The notes: generated by a model not told the origin, from the sequence alone. DNA of 64,000 nucleotides from Microbacterium jejuense (GCF_019511665.1 NZ_JAEUAW010000001.1:1-64000); one strand, 5' to 3'. Counted from the first letter of the stretch, positions 8,103 to 21,634 are shown. Numbers and translations are program-made.

Positions 8103-8987
8103 TCAGTTCGTGACGCGCGCGCGGAGGTGGGGAGACACGGATGCCGCGAACCCCGCGGCGGTGCGCTCCACGACGGTGCGCGGGTCGGTGTCCCAGACCT
8201 CCTGGTTGAAGATCTCGACCTCGATGTCGCGGTCGTAGCCGGTCGCCTCGACGGCGGCGGTCAGCGATGCGAAGTCGATGACGCCGTCGCCCGGGTAGTG
8301 ACGGCTGAGCAGGGCGTCCGCGGCGAGTGGCGTCTTCCAGTCGCACACCTGGTACGTGGCGATGCGGCCCTCGCGGCCCGCACGCTCGATCGAGGCGAGC
8401 ACGTCGGGATCCCACCAGATGTGGAAGGTATCGACGGTCGCGCCGACGACGGCGGGATCGAAGTCGGCCGCGATGTCGAGCGCCTGGCCGAGCGTCGAGA
8501 CGACGCAGCGGTCCGACGCGTACATGGGATGCAGCGGCTCGATCGCGAGGGTGACGCCTGCGGCGGCGGCATCCGGAACCAGCTCTCCGATCGCGTCGCG
8601 CACGCGCTCACGCGCACCGATCAGGTCGCGCGAGCCCTCGGGAAGGCCGCCGGCCACCAGCACCAGAATGGCGGTCGACCCGGTCGCGCCCGCGGCGGCG
8701 AGCGTCGCGGTCTCTTCGATCGCGACGCGGTTGTCATCGATCGACGCGCGGCGGGCCGGACCCTCGGGCACCGTGAAGAAGCCCCCGCGGCAGTGCGTCG
8801 TGAAGCGCAGACCGGAGTCGGCGAGTATCGACGCGGCGGTCTGCAGGCCCACCTCGTTCACGGGCTCGCGCCACAGGCCGATGCCCTGCACGCCGGCCTC
8901 GGCCGTCACGCGCAGCGCGGTGGCGAGGTCGGCGTACTTGATGGTCGCCTGGTTGATCGACAGGCGCGGGTCGACGAAGCCGGTCAT
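8103..8987 (-). CDS. Sugar phosphate isomerase/epimerase-like TIM-barrel protein
   Basis: This 294-residue protein belongs to the xylose-isomerase-like TIM-barrel (AP endonuclease 2) superfamily. Metal-binding positions typical of the fold are seen: Glu in AIEPLHPMY, Asp and His in DTFHIWWD, and Glu in DIEVEIFNQ near the end. It would isomerise, epimerise or dehydrate a sugar derivative in the cytoplasm. The ATG at 8987 overlaps the stop of the DUF993 gene (ATGA), so it is the last gene of a three-gene operon with that protein and a Gfo/Idh/MocA dehydrogenase. That trio suggests a stepwise oxidation and cleavage route for a sugar. Exact reaction unknown. Confidence 0.85.
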   Translation of the reverse strand: MTGFVDPRLSINQATIKYADLATALRVTAEAGVQGIGLWREPVNEVGLQTAASILADSGLRFTTHCRGGFFTVPEGPARRASIDDNRVAIEETATLAAAGATGSTAILVLVAGGLPEGSRDLIGARERVRDAIGELVPDAAAAGVTLAIEPLHPMYASDRCVVSTLGQALDIAADFDPAVVGATVDTFHIWWDPDVLASIERAGREGRIATYQVCDWKTPLAADALLSRHYPGDGVIDFASLTAAVEATGYDRDIEVEIFNQEVWDTDPRTVVERTAAGFAASVSPHLRARVTN

Positions 8988-10201
8988 CCCAGCACCCCCG
9001 GAACCTCGATGCCGTTGTGACGCAGCATGCCGTGCCAGCGGATCGCGGCCAGCTCGGGCTGCTCCAGTGCCAGGGACGCGTTCGCGAGCTCGACGATGCG
9101 CGACAGGTGCGGCAGGCTCCGCGCCGAGTGCAGCCCGCCGACCATCTGGAACGCGGGCTGGTGGCCGTTGAGCCACGAGAGGAACGCGACGCCCGTCTTG
9201 TAGTAGAACGTCGGCGCGGCGAACACCTGGCGGCTGAGCTCCTCGGTAGGGCCGAGGATCTCGAGGTACCCCGCCGGGTCGCCGGCGTCGAGCGCCTGGA
9301 TCGCCGCCGACGCGACCGGCGTGATGGCCGCGAACGCGCCGAGCAGCGCGTCCGAGTGCCGGCGAGGGGATGCCGCATCCCGAGCGGGCTGGGTCGCGTC
9401 GGGCACGTCGGCACCGCCGATGAGGCCGACGTAGTTGAAGTCGTCGCCGGTGAACATGCGCACGGACTCGGGGAGCCGTTCGCGCACCGACACCTCGGAG
9501 GCGGCATCCAGCAGGCTCATCTTGACGCCCGCGACCTTGTCGACATTCTCGCCGATGATGTCGAGCAGCACCGCCGACGCCTCGCGCCAGTCCGACGAGC
9601 CGAAGTAGCCCTCGAGCACCGGGTCGAACGCCGTGCCGAGCCAGTGCAGCACGACCGGGGTGGTCGCCGACTGCAGCACCTCGCGGTACACGCGGCGGTA
9701 GTCGTCGGCCGACTCGGCGACGCGCGCCAGGTGGCGCGACGCCATCAGCACGGGACCCGCGCCCTGCTCTTCGGTGAAGTGCAGCTGCTGCTTGTACGCG
9801 TCGATCACCTGCGACACAGAGATGCGCTCGTCGTCGACGTGGTCGGTGTTGACGCCGACGACGACCGAGCCGCCCTCCTCGCGGGCGACCTGCGCCGAAC
9901 GCGCGATGAGGTCGCGCGTCGCGGCGGCGTCGAGGCCCATGTTGCGCTGCGCGGTGTCCATGGCGTCGGCGACGCCCAGGCCCCACGAGTACACCGCGCG
10001 GCGGAAATCGAGCGTGGCATCCCAGTCGACCTCGGCCGGCCGGCCCGGGGTGTTGTCGGCCCACGTCCGGGGCACCACGTGCGCGGCGGCGTACGCCACG
10101 CGCGAGCGCAGCGGGCCGTCGGGGCGCGTGTAGCCCGGGGCGTCGTTCAGCTCGGCGGTGGAGAGCACCCCGTCGGACGAGATGAGGGTGAGGTGCGGCA
10201 T
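8984..10201 (-). CDS. DUF993 protein, aldolase-like (dihydrodipicolinate-synthase-like fold)
   Basis: This 405-residue protein resembles the DUF993 family, often named dihydrodipicolinate-synthase-family protein, with a likely class I aldolase barrel. A lysine in KVAGVKMSLLDA is placed like the Schiff-base lysine of such aldolases, and VVLHWLGTAFDP and MFTGDDFNYVGL are other conserved-looking stretches. The ATG at 10201 has GGAG 8 bases upstream. It follows the dehydrogenase gene closely and overlaps the isomerase gene by ATGA. Inference: it cleaves or condenses a keto-sugar product made by its operon partners. The reaction has not been deduced from sequence. Confidence 0.82.
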   Translation of the reverse strand: MPHLTLISSDGVLSTAELNDAPGYTRPDGPLRSRVAYAAAHVVPRTWADNTPGRPAEVDWDATLDFRRAVYSWGLGVADAMDTAQRNMGLDAAATRDLIARSAQVAREEGGSVVVGVNTDHVDDERISVSQVIDAYKQQLHFTEEQGAGPVLMASRHLARVAESADDYRRVYREVLQSATTPVVLHWLGTAFDPVLEGYFGSSDWREASAVLLDIIGENVDKVAGVKMSLLDAASEVSVRERLPESVRMFTGDDFNYVGLIGGADVPDATQPARDAASPRRHSDALLGAFAAITPVASAAIQALDAGDPAGYLEILGPTEELSRQVFAAPTFYYKTGVAFLSWLNGHQPAFQMVGGLHSARSLPHLSRIVELANASLALEQPELAAIRWHGMLRHNGIEVPGVLG

Positions 10202-10206
10202 CCCGA

Positions 10207-11403
10207 TCACTCCAGGGTGAGCGCCGGCAGCTCGACCTTGCGGCCCTCGCGGCTGGACTGCAGGCCGGCTTCGGCGAGCAGCACGCCGCGCGCGCCCGAG
10301 AGCAGGTCGAACGCGTAGGGGGTGTCGAGCACGTACGACTCGAGGAACTCCTCCCACTGCTGGCGGAAGCCGTTCTGGAACACGTCGTTCGTCGGAACCT
10401 CGGCCCAGTCGGCGTCGTAGTCGTGCTCGTCGGCCAGGTCGGGGTTCCACACCGGCTTCGGGGTGGCGTTGCGGTGCTGGATCTTGGCGCCGAACAGGCC
10501 CACGACGGCCGAGCCGTGCGTGCCGTCGACGTGGAACTCGACGAGCTCGTCGCGGTTCACGCGCACCGTCCACGACGAGTTGATCTGCGCCACGATGTCG
10601 CCCTCGAGCTCGAAGATGCCGTACGCGGCGTCTTCGGCGGTCGCGGTGTAGTGCTCGCCCTTCTCGTCCCAGCGGTCCTGGATGTGCACCGCGGCCTGCG
10701 CGTAGACGGTCTTGACGTCGCCGAACAGGTTCTCGAGCACGTAGTTCCAGTGCGGGAACATGTCGACGATGATGCCGCCGCCGTCCTCGGCGCGGTAGTT
10801 CCAGGACGGGCGCTGCGCGGGCTGCCAGTCGCCCTCGAACACCCAGTAGCCGAACTCGCCGCGCACCGACAGGATGCGGCCGAAGAAGCCGGAGTCGATG
10901 AGGCGCTTGAGCTTCTGCAGGCCGGGCAGGTACAGCTTGTCGTGCACGACGCCGGTCTTGACGCCCGCATCCTGTGCGAGCTTCGCGAGCTCGAGAGCCT
11001 CGTCGACCGTCTCGGCCGTGGGCTTCTCGGTGTAGATGGTCTTGCCGGCCGCGATCGCCTTGCGCAGCGCCGCGGCGCGCGCCTTGGTGACCAGGAAGTC
11101 GGCGTAGATCTCCCAGCGCGGGTCGGCGAGGGCGGCGTCGAGATCGGTCGTGTAGTCCTCGATGCCGTGCTTGGCGGCGAGCTCGGCGAGCTTGGCCTCG
11201 CTGCGGCCGACGAGCAGCGGCTTGACCGTGACGCGCGTGCCGTCGGACAGCTCGATGCCGCCCTGGTCGCGGATCGCGAGGATCGAGCGCACGAGGTGCT
11301 GCCGGTAGCCCATGCGGCCCGAGACGCCGTTCATGATGATGCCGATCTCACGCACCTGGGGGAGTGCCTCGGTGCCGGCGGGGGCGAGGGTCGTGTCGGT
11401 CAC
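10207..11403 (-). CDS. Gfo/Idh/MocA family sugar dehydrogenase
   Basis: This 398-residue NAD(P)-dependent oxidoreductase has a Rossmann start (REIGIIMNGVSGRMG) and the TEKPT lysine motif of the Gfo/Idh/MocA family, followed by the alpha/beta substrate domain (GGGIIVDMFPHWNYVLENLFG). Family members oxidise or reduce a carbon of a sugar or inositol ring. It begins with GTG at 11403; the ribosome site is weak (GCAGGA). It is the first gene of the operon with the DUF993 and TIM-barrel genes. Two LacI-type operators lie just upstream (11459-11513), so it is probably sugar-induced. Confidence 0.88.
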   Translation of the reverse strand: MTDTTLAPAGTEALPQVREIGIIMNGVSGRMGYRQHLVRSILAIRDQGGIELSDGTRVTVKPLLVGRSEAKLAELAAKHGIEDYTTDLDAALADPRWEIYADFLVTKARAAALRKAIAAGKTIYTEKPTAETVDEALELAKLAQDAGVKTGVVHDKLYLPGLQKLKRLIDSGFFGRILSVRGEFGYWVFEGDWQPAQRPSWNYRAEDGGGIIVDMFPHWNYVLENLFGDVKTVYAQAAVHIQDRWDEKGEHYTATAEDAAYGIFELEGDIVAQINSSWTVRVNRDELVEFHVDGTHGSAVVGLFGAKIQHRNATPKPVWNPDLADEHDYDADWAEVPTNDVFQNGFRQQWEEFLESYVLDTPYAFDLLSGARGVLLAEAGLQSSREGRKVELPALTLE

Positions 11404-11458
11404 GGGGTCCTGCTTTCTTCTCTGAATGCTCTGGGTACCCGGTGGCGTGCGAGAACCG

Positions 11459-11513
11459 GGTAAACGCTTTCCAACAGTGTGCCATGAGAGGGGATGCCTC
11501 GCAAGCGCTTTCC
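11459..11513. promoter_or_regulatory. Two LacI-type operators before the dehydrogenase operon
   Basis: GGTAAACGCTTTCC (11459-11472) and GCAAGCGCTTTCC (11501-11513) lie in the 142-base gap between the GH27 stop and the dehydrogenase start. The first shares 13 of 13 bases with 29175-29187; the second is the exact reverse complement of 25763-25775. Spacing of 42 bases, about four helical turns, would suit looping by one repressor. Confidence 0.65.
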
Positions 11514-11545
11514 CGCGGCATCCCGTGTCTCCGCACCGGTGCTGC

Positions 11546-12853
11546 TCACGCGCGCAGCAGCACGCAGCCGTGGGGCTCCAGTTCCACTCGCACGACGCTG
11601 CTGCCGGGGGCGACGCCGCGTGCGGCGTTCGACTGCTCGTGGACGGACTCGACCGCAACGGACTGGCCGGACCACACGTCCACGACGGCGGCGGGCGCGG
11701 GGCCCAGCCGGAGCGAGCGTGTGTCGAACGGCTCGGTGCGGGCCTCTCCCGAGACGTCGAACACCGCGACCCAGCGCTCGCCCTCGGGTCCGCGGGCCGA
11801 CCACACCACGAGTCCGCGCTCGCGCAGCAGCTCGCGGTTGCCGTGCGATTCACGCAGCACCCGCAGCACGTCGTCGTTCGTGAAGAGGGCGACCGTCTCG
11901 GGAGCGCTCGTCGGAAGGTCGCCGCCGATCATGAGCGGCGAGCGGGCCATGACCCACAGCGTCACGACGGTGCGGCGCTCGGCGAGCGTCAGCGCGCCCT
12001 CGCGGGGCTCGCCGCGCTCGGCGCGCAGGCCGATGCGGCCGAGCGGCAGCATGTCGGCGTCGGGCCAGCCGTCGGGGCCGGCGAACGGCGCCCACCGGGC
12101 GAGACGCGCGAAGTTGGGCTCGATGTCGTCCCAGCGGTCCCACACGTCATCGCACACGCGCCACATCGTCGCGTTCGCGCGCAGGTGGTCGAGGTGCGCG
12201 GCCGACAGGTCGCGTCCCGGCGAGAGCGAGAGGGCGATCTCGCGGTCGGCGCGCTGCACGGCGAGCGAGTAGGCCTCGATGTCGGGCACCTGGTAGGGCC
12301 ACAGCATGTCGTCTGCCTTGACGAAATCGATGCCCCACTCGGCGAACTGCGCGACGCAGGAGTCGTAGTACGCCTGCGCGGCGGGGTTCGCATGGTCGAG
12401 GCCCACGTAGTGCGGGTTCCACTCGCACACGTTCGTCGGATCGGCGATCTGCGCGGCCGTGGCGTCCGTGCCGAGCACCGGCGTGTCTGCCTGCACCGCG
12501 ACACGGGGGATGCCGCGCATGACGTGGACGCCGAGCTTCAGGCCGAGCTCGTGCAGGCGCGCGGCGAGCGGACCGAAACCGGCGCCGCCGGCCGAGCTCG
12601 GGAACCGCACCGGGTCGGGCTGCAGGCGTCCGCAGGCGTCGATGAGCAGGGGAGCGGACTCGTTGTACCCGTGCGGGCGCGCCGTCGGATCGGCCCAGTC
12701 GATGTCGATGACGACGGTGTCCCAGCCGTGGCGCAGCAGGTGCTCGGCCATGAAGGCGGCGTTGGCGAGCACCTCGTCCTCGGTGACGGTGGTGCCGTAG
12801 CTGTCCCAGCTGTTCCAGCCCATCGGCGGCGTGGGGGTCTTGCGCAGGGTCAT
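11546..12853 (-). CDS. GH27 alpha-galactosidase-like enzyme
   Basis: This 435-residue clan D glycosidase opens with the family signature PPMGWNSWDSYG. The nucleophile is Asp181 in DFVKADDMLW, and the acid/base is Asp235 or Asp236 in WRVCDDVWDRW. The length fits a single barrel plus a C-terminal beta domain. It likely releases terminal alpha-galactose; related specificities (beta-L-arabinopyranosidase, alpha-N-acetylgalactosaminidase) occur in GH27 and are not excluded. No signal peptide is present. The ATG at 12853 has AAGGAG 8 bases upstream and overlaps the GH35 stop by ATGA. It is the last gene of the long glycosidase and importer operon. Confidence 0.88.
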   Translation of the reverse strand: MTLRKTPTPPMGWNSWDSYGTTVTEDEVLANAAFMAEHLLRHGWDTVVIDIDWADPTARPHGYNESAPLLIDACGRLQPDPVRFPSSAGGAGFGPLAARLHELGLKLGVHVMRGIPRVAVQADTPVLGTDATAAQIADPTNVCEWNPHYVGLDHANPAAQAYYDSCVAQFAEWGIDFVKADDMLWPYQVPDIEAYSLAVQRADREIALSLSPGRDLSAAHLDHLRANATMWRVCDDVWDRWDDIEPNFARLARWAPFAGPDGWPDADMLPLGRIGLRAERGEPREGALTLAERRTVVTLWVMARSPLMIGGDLPTSAPETVALFTNDDVLRVLRESHGNRELLRERGLVVWSARGPEGERWVAVFDVSGEARTEPFDTRSLRLGPAPAAVVDVWSGQSVAVESVHEQSNAARGVAPGSSVVRVELEPHGCVLLRA

Positions 12854-15195
12854 CGGGATGTCTCCTTCTCGCGCCACAGTGCGCGCTGGCCGATCGTCAC
12901 GGACTCGAGGTCGCACAGCATCCCGTCAGCGGCGACCCGCAGGGCGGCTGCATCCGCCGGCAGGTGAACGCCGCTGTCGGAGCGCAGCGGCAGGATGCGC
13001 AGCTCCACGAGCGAGCCGGGGCGGACGCCGAGGTCGGTGAGGTTCGCGACGAGGTCCGACCCGTCCCAGAAGCGGTCTGTGGCGGTCTCGCCGTCCACGC
13101 GCAGCTGTGCGACATCGCCCGCCCACCGGATCCGCAGCACGGCATCGTCGGTGTGGGACGGCACCTCGATCGCGTACACGGCTGCGTGCGCGTCGAGCAC
13201 GGCGTCGCGCGGCGCGGCCTGGCGTCCGTCGCGGCTGCCGTAGTCCCCCGACGGCACGGAGGCGTCCCGCACCCTGCGGACGGGGCAGGATGCCGTCACG
13301 CCGAGGCCGTCGACGAGCCCGAGGTCGAGCGCACGCCAGGCTCCGTCGGCGTACTCGCGCACGTCGGGGCGAGCGGCGCTCGACCGCACGGATACGGAGG
13401 CCGCGGCATCCCACGTCACCTCGTTCGGCGACACGAGCAGCCGCCGTTCGCCGGCGTCGACGACCCACGCGTCGGCCGCGTCGGCCGCGGTCAGCACCAG
13501 CACGTCGAGCGCGCCGCCGAGGCGCAGCGCCCCGGCCCCGGGCTCGACGCGGTGGGCGACGCCGTCGTGCACGATCTCGACCGGGATGCCGGCATCCTCT
13601 GCGAGCACAAGGGTGGGCACGGCGCCCGGCAGCACCGTCACGGCCGACGCCGTGGCCCAGTCGACCGTCACGCCGCCGACCTCGAGTCCGAGCGGCCAGC
13701 GCGCCAGCGTCCCGGGCGGGATGTCGACGGGCGTGGTCGGCAGCTCGAGCGGCCCACGCGGCGTGCTGACGCGGAACCGCGCGCCGCGGTACGCCGGCAG
13801 CGGCTCGTGAGGCTGGTGCCGGCCGATGAACAGGAACCCCGCACCGTCGTCCGCGCGCACGGCCCACCGCAGCGTGTCGGAATCCTCCACGCCGGCGGGT
13901 CGCACGTCGGGCAGGTACGACGGCATCGGCGCGAGCCGGTCGCCGAACGCCGCGGCGAACGCGTGCTGCTGCCGCAGCGCCGCGTGGCTCGGCGCTGTAC
14001 GTCCGGCTTCGCCGATCGGCGCGTGGAAGTCGTAGCCTCGCGGCGTCATGTCGTTGGGGTAGCCGGTCGCCTGCGTCTCTTCGAGGTCGGGGCCCGGGTT
14101 CGTGCCGCCCGCGTACATGTAGTACCCCTGCCACGCCGAGCCGCTGCCGAGCTTCGCATGGGCGACGGCGGCGACGTCCAGAGCCCCAGGCCGCGGGCGC
14201 CGGTGGTACGCCGTCGCCATGCCTCCGCCGAGCTCGCACGTCGCGGGCGGGAACCACGGCGAGAGGTCGCGCGCCCGCGCCTCGTCTCGCCTGTGCTCCC
14301 TCAGCGACCCAGGGCTCCGGTCGCTGAGCGAGGGAGGAACGACCGAGACGAAGCGCGACTCGGGCGATCCGGGGGAGGCGGGCGTGACGGCATCCACGTC
14401 TCGCACGTCGGCGCCGATGCCGGGGTCGTCCCAGGTGTCGGAGAAGAAGAAGTGCGCGCGGAAGGTGGGGTCCCAGGGCTCGTCGGGGTCGACCCAGAAG
14501 CCGTCGCCGTACCCGCCCCACAGCGGCAGCACCTCGGGGTCGGGCAGCTGCGCGCCGCCCCACGCGGTCGCGGTCCACAGCGGCGCCGACAGGCCCGCCT
14601 CGCGCGCGAGGCGCTTGAGCGTGAGCAGATGCCCGGGCTGGTCGTACAGCTCGTTGTCGAGCTGGATGCCGAGCAGCGCGTCGGGTGTTCCGCGATCGCC
14701 CAACGCCCCGGCGATGCGCGCGAACCACTCGCGCACGAGCCGAAGGTACGCGGGATCGTCGGTGCGGTGCGCGGCCGGCGCCTGCTGCACCCAGTCCGGA
14801 AGGCCGCCGTTGCGCATCTCGCCGTGCACCCACGGCCCGATGCGCAGCACGACCTCCAGGCCCTCGGCGCGGACCGCGTCGACGAACGCGCCGACGTCGT
14901 ACCGTCCGTCGAACCGGGCATGGCCGCGCACGGGCTCGTGGTGCAGCCACGGCACGTATGTCGAGACGACCGTGATCCCGCCCGCACGCATGAGCCGCAC
15001 GCGCTCGGTCCAGCGCTCACGCGGGACGCGCGTGTAGTGCAGCTCGCCCGAGACCGGCAGCCACGGCCGTCCGTCGCGGAGCAGGCAGCGGCTCGTGATC
15101 CCGATTCCGGGCCGGACGTCCTCGTCATTCGCCATGCGCGGGCGTCGCTCGGCGCGCGCGGGCGCGGTGGCGTCGACGTGCAGCAGGCCCGTCAT
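12850..15195 (-). CDS. GH35-like beta-galactosidase with in-frame repeat insert
   Basis: This 781-residue enzyme has the GH35 start (PWLPVSGELHYTRVPRERW), RIGPWVHGEMRNGGLPDWV, acid/base Glu182 in GIQLDNELYDQ and nucleophile Glu321 in TCELGGGM. It is expected to cleave terminal beta-galactose inside the cell; there is no signal peptide. Residues of about 273-308 are low-complexity, rich in Ser, Arg, Pro and Glu, and are encoded by an inverted repeat also found between genes elsewhere in the window. They sit in the loop just before the nucleophile. The start at 15195 overlaps the stop of a short leader ORF (ATGA); a later ATG at 15135 is possible. Confidence 0.86.
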   Translation of the reverse strand: MTGLLHVDATAPARAERRPRMANDEDVRPGIGITSRCLLRDGRPWLPVSGELHYTRVPRERWTERVRLMRAGGITVVSTYVPWLHHEPVRGHARFDGRYDVGAFVDAVRAEGLEVVLRIGPWVHGEMRNGGLPDWVQQAPAAHRTDDPAYLRLVREWFARIAGALGDRGTPDALLGIQLDNELYDQPGHLLTLKRLAREAGLSAPLWTATAWGGAQLPDPEVLPLWGGYGDGFWVDPDEPWDPTFRAHFFFSDTWDDPGIGADVRDVDAVTPASPGSPESRFVSVVPPSLSDRSPGSLREHRRDEARARDLSPWFPPATCELGGGMATAYHRRPRPGALDVAAVAHAKLGSGSAWQGYYMYAGGTNPGPDLEETQATGYPNDMTPRGYDFHAPIGEAGRTAPSHAALRQQHAFAAAFGDRLAPMPSYLPDVRPAGVEDSDTLRWAVRADDGAGFLFIGRHQPHEPLPAYRGARFRVSTPRGPLELPTTPVDIPPGTLARWPLGLEVGGVTVDWATASAVTVLPGAVPTLVLAEDAGIPVEIVHDGVAHRVEPGAGALRLGGALDVLVLTAADAADAWVVDAGERRLLVSPNEVTWDAAASVSVRSSAARPDVREYADGAWRALDLGLVDGLGVTASCPVRRVRDASVPSGDYGSRDGRQAAPRDAVLDAHAAVYAIEVPSHTDDAVLRIRWAGDVAQLRVDGETATDRFWDGSDLVANLTDLGVRPGSLVELRILPLRSDSGVHLPADAAALRVAADGMLCDLESVTIGQRALWREKETSR
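14281..14357. repeat. Inverted repeat copy inside the GH35 gene
   Basis: This is a copy of the GGTCGYTGAGC repeat family, with arms around 14281-14309 and 14318-14357. On the plus strand the right arm begins CGGTCGCTGAGCGAGGG. It is read in frame by the minus-strand GH35 gene, giving an SLSDRS-type peptide. The reading frame continues unbroken on both sides. Confidence 0.8.
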
Positions 15196-15227
15196 CGCGG
15201 GTCGAGGCGGGCGGTCGCGTCGGTCAT
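15192..15227 (-). CDS. Putative 11-codon leader ORF coupled to GH35
   Basis: The ATG at 15227, 5 bases after GGGAG, opens MTDATARLDPR and stops in TGA overlapping the ATG of the GH35 gene. It may serve only to bring ribosomes to the downstream start, which has no good site of its own. It could also be chance. Confidence 0.35.
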   Translation of the reverse strand: MTDATARLDPR

Positions 15228-15257
15228 CGGGGCTCCCGTGAAGGTCGGCGGGTCGGT

Positions 15258-19522
<4,265 letters not shown>

Positions 19523-19552
19523 GGTGGTGCTCCGGTCTCGGTGGGTGGGGTT

Positions 19553-21634
19553 TCAGGGAAGGGTGACGGTGTGTGGAGCCGCAGCTGAGGCGGCGGGTTG
19601 CGCGGGCCGTGCGGGCGAGAGCACGAACGCGACGGCCTGCGGCTCGAGGGCGACGAGCCCGGTGTCGACGCCGGTCTCGGCATCCACTCCATCGATCTCG
19701 ATCTCGACGCGCGCGTCGCCGTGGTTGATGAGGGTCACGAGGTCGCCGCGGCGCGCGGCCTCGACCCCGGCCGGCAGCCCCTCGACCACGGGACGGACTC
19801 CGGATGCCGCCACCACCGCGTCCACGACGGCACCGAGTCCGGCGCCCACGGGCTGCGTGGCCGTGTACCAGGCCTCGCCGGCGCCGAACGCGTGACGGGT
19901 CAGGGCGGGGGAGCCCGCGTTCGGGCCGGTGCGGAAGGTCGCCACGGCGTGGGCGGTCGTCGCGTGCACCGACTCGGCGACGAGCCGGCCGCGGTGGACC
20001 GCTCCGTCGAACGCGAACTCGACCGTGCCCGCCGCCGCCGCGGCGCGGGCCGCCTGCACGGCCTCGTCGTTCAGTGCGCCGACGCCGCTGCCCCCGGAAG
20101 AGGTTCCCGCCAGGGCGCCGAAGTCCTCGAACCGCAGCCCGAGCGCGTCGGCGAGCTGCGTGAGGAATCCGCCGTCGCGGAACTGGTCGTCGCCGTCGAC
20201 GATGTCGGTGAACGGGCCGGTCAGCAGCGTGCCGCCGCCCTGGACGAACCCGGTGAGCGCTGCCGCGCCCTCATCGCGCAGCAGGTACAGCGCGGGTGCC
20301 ACGACGAGGTCGTAGCCGAGGCGCGCCTCTTCGGGCGTGATGACGTCGACCTGGATGCCGCGCTCGTGGAACGCGCCGTACCACTCCAGCACCAGGGCGA
20401 GGTAGTCGATCTCGGTCGGGTGGTCGCGCTCCTCGACAGCCCACCAGTTCTCCCAGTCGAACACGAGCCCGACGTGCGCGTCGCGACCCGGCGCCGGAAG
20501 CGGCGGCAGCGCGGCCAGGCGCGCGCCGAGCTCGGTGACGGCTCCCCATGTGCGGGTCTGAGTGCCGGCGTGGGGGAGCATCGCCGAGTGGAACTTCTCG
20601 CTGCCGGCGCGGGACTGCCGCCACTGGAAGAACATGATGCCGTCGGCGCCGCGCGCCACGGACTGCGCCGTCTCGGCCATGAGGGCTCCGGGCCGCTTGC
20701 CGGGGTTCGCGGGACGCCAGTTGACGGCGTCCGTCGCCTGCTCCCACAGCAGCCACGGCGTGCCCGGCTTCAGCGACCGGATGAGGTCGCGCTGGAACGC
20801 GGCATCCCTCACGCGGTTCGGATTCGCCGGATCGGGGTAGCAGTCGTCGGCGATCACGTCCATGTGCGGCGCCCACTTGCGGTAGTCGGCCGGCTTGAAC
20901 GGACCCATGAAGTTCGTGGTGATCGGCTGGGTCGCGCCGGCCTCGAGCAGGATCTCGCGCTCCATGAGGTAGCACTCCAGCAGCATGTCGCTCGTGAAGC
21001 GGCGCCAGTCGAGCATCGAGGACGGGTTGTGGCTGTACGGCGCGAGGCGCGGCGGGAAGACCTCGTCGAACGCGCCGTACCGCTGGGACCAGAAGCTCGT
21101 GCCCCACGCGTCGTTGAGCGCGTCGATCGTCGCGTACCGGTTCCGCAGCCAGACGCGGTAGGCGTCGCGCGCGGCATCCGAGAAGTCCATCCACAGGTGG
21201 CAGCCGAACTCGTTGCCCACGTGCCACATCACGACGGCGGGGTGGTGCGCGTACCGCTCGGCGAGGCGACGCACCAGCTCACCGGCCAGGCGCCGGTAGG
21301 TCGGCGACGACGGTGCGAAGTGCTGCCGGCTGCCCGGCCAGTACGACGCGCCCGACTCGTCGGCCGGCAGCGTCTCGGGATAGGTCGCGCTGACCCACGG
21401 CGGAGGAGAGGCGGTCGCCGTCGCGAGATTCACCGCGATGCCGCCGGCGTGCAGCTTCTCGATCACGGTGTCGAGCCATGCGAAGTCCCACACGTCCTCG
21501 GCGGGCTGGATGCGCGACCACGCGAAGATGCCGAGGCTCACGATGTTGACGCCGGCCTCCTTCATGAGGCGGACGTCCTCGTCCCACACCTCCTCCGGCC
21601 ACTGGTCGGGGTTGTAGTCGGCGCCGTACAGCAC
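19553..21634 (-). CDS. GH42 beta-galactosidase
   Basis: This 693-residue enzyme starts VLYGADYNPDQWPEEVWDED, the usual GH42 opening. The acid/base is Glu142 in WHVGNEFG and the nucleophile Glu298 in LLWEQATDAVNWRP; the trimerisation and beta domains follow. There is no ATG near the family start; the GTG at 21634 is chosen because AAGGAG sits 9 bases upstream. The frame itself is open much further upstream without family sequence. GH42 enzymes cut short beta-galactosides in the cytoplasm. The gene follows a DUF624 gene and precedes the second binding-protein gene. Confidence 0.9.
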   Translation of the reverse strand: MLYGADYNPDQWPEEVWDEDVRLMKEAGVNIVSLGIFAWSRIQPAEDVWDFAWLDTVIEKLHAGGIAVNLATATASPPPWVSATYPETLPADESGASYWPGSRQHFAPSSPTYRRLAGELVRRLAERYAHHPAVVMWHVGNEFGCHLWMDFSDAARDAYRVWLRNRYATIDALNDAWGTSFWSQRYGAFDEVFPPRLAPYSHNPSSMLDWRRFTSDMLLECYLMEREILLEAGATQPITTNFMGPFKPADYRKWAPHMDVIADDCYPDPANPNRVRDAAFQRDLIRSLKPGTPWLLWEQATDAVNWRPANPGKRPGALMAETAQSVARGADGIMFFQWRQSRAGSEKFHSAMLPHAGTQTRTWGAVTELGARLAALPPLPAPGRDAHVGLVFDWENWWAVEERDHPTEIDYLALVLEWYGAFHERGIQVDVITPEEARLGYDLVVAPALYLLRDEGAAALTGFVQGGGTLLTGPFTDIVDGDDQFRDGGFLTQLADALGLRFEDFGALAGTSSGGSGVGALNDEAVQAARAAAAAGTVEFAFDGAVHRGRLVAESVHATTAHAVATFRTGPNAGSPALTRHAFGAGEAWYTATQPVGAGLGAVVDAVVAASGVRPVVEGLPAGVEAARRGDLVTLINHGDARVEIEIDGVDAETGVDTGLVALEPQAVAFVLSPARPAQPAASAAAPHTVTLP

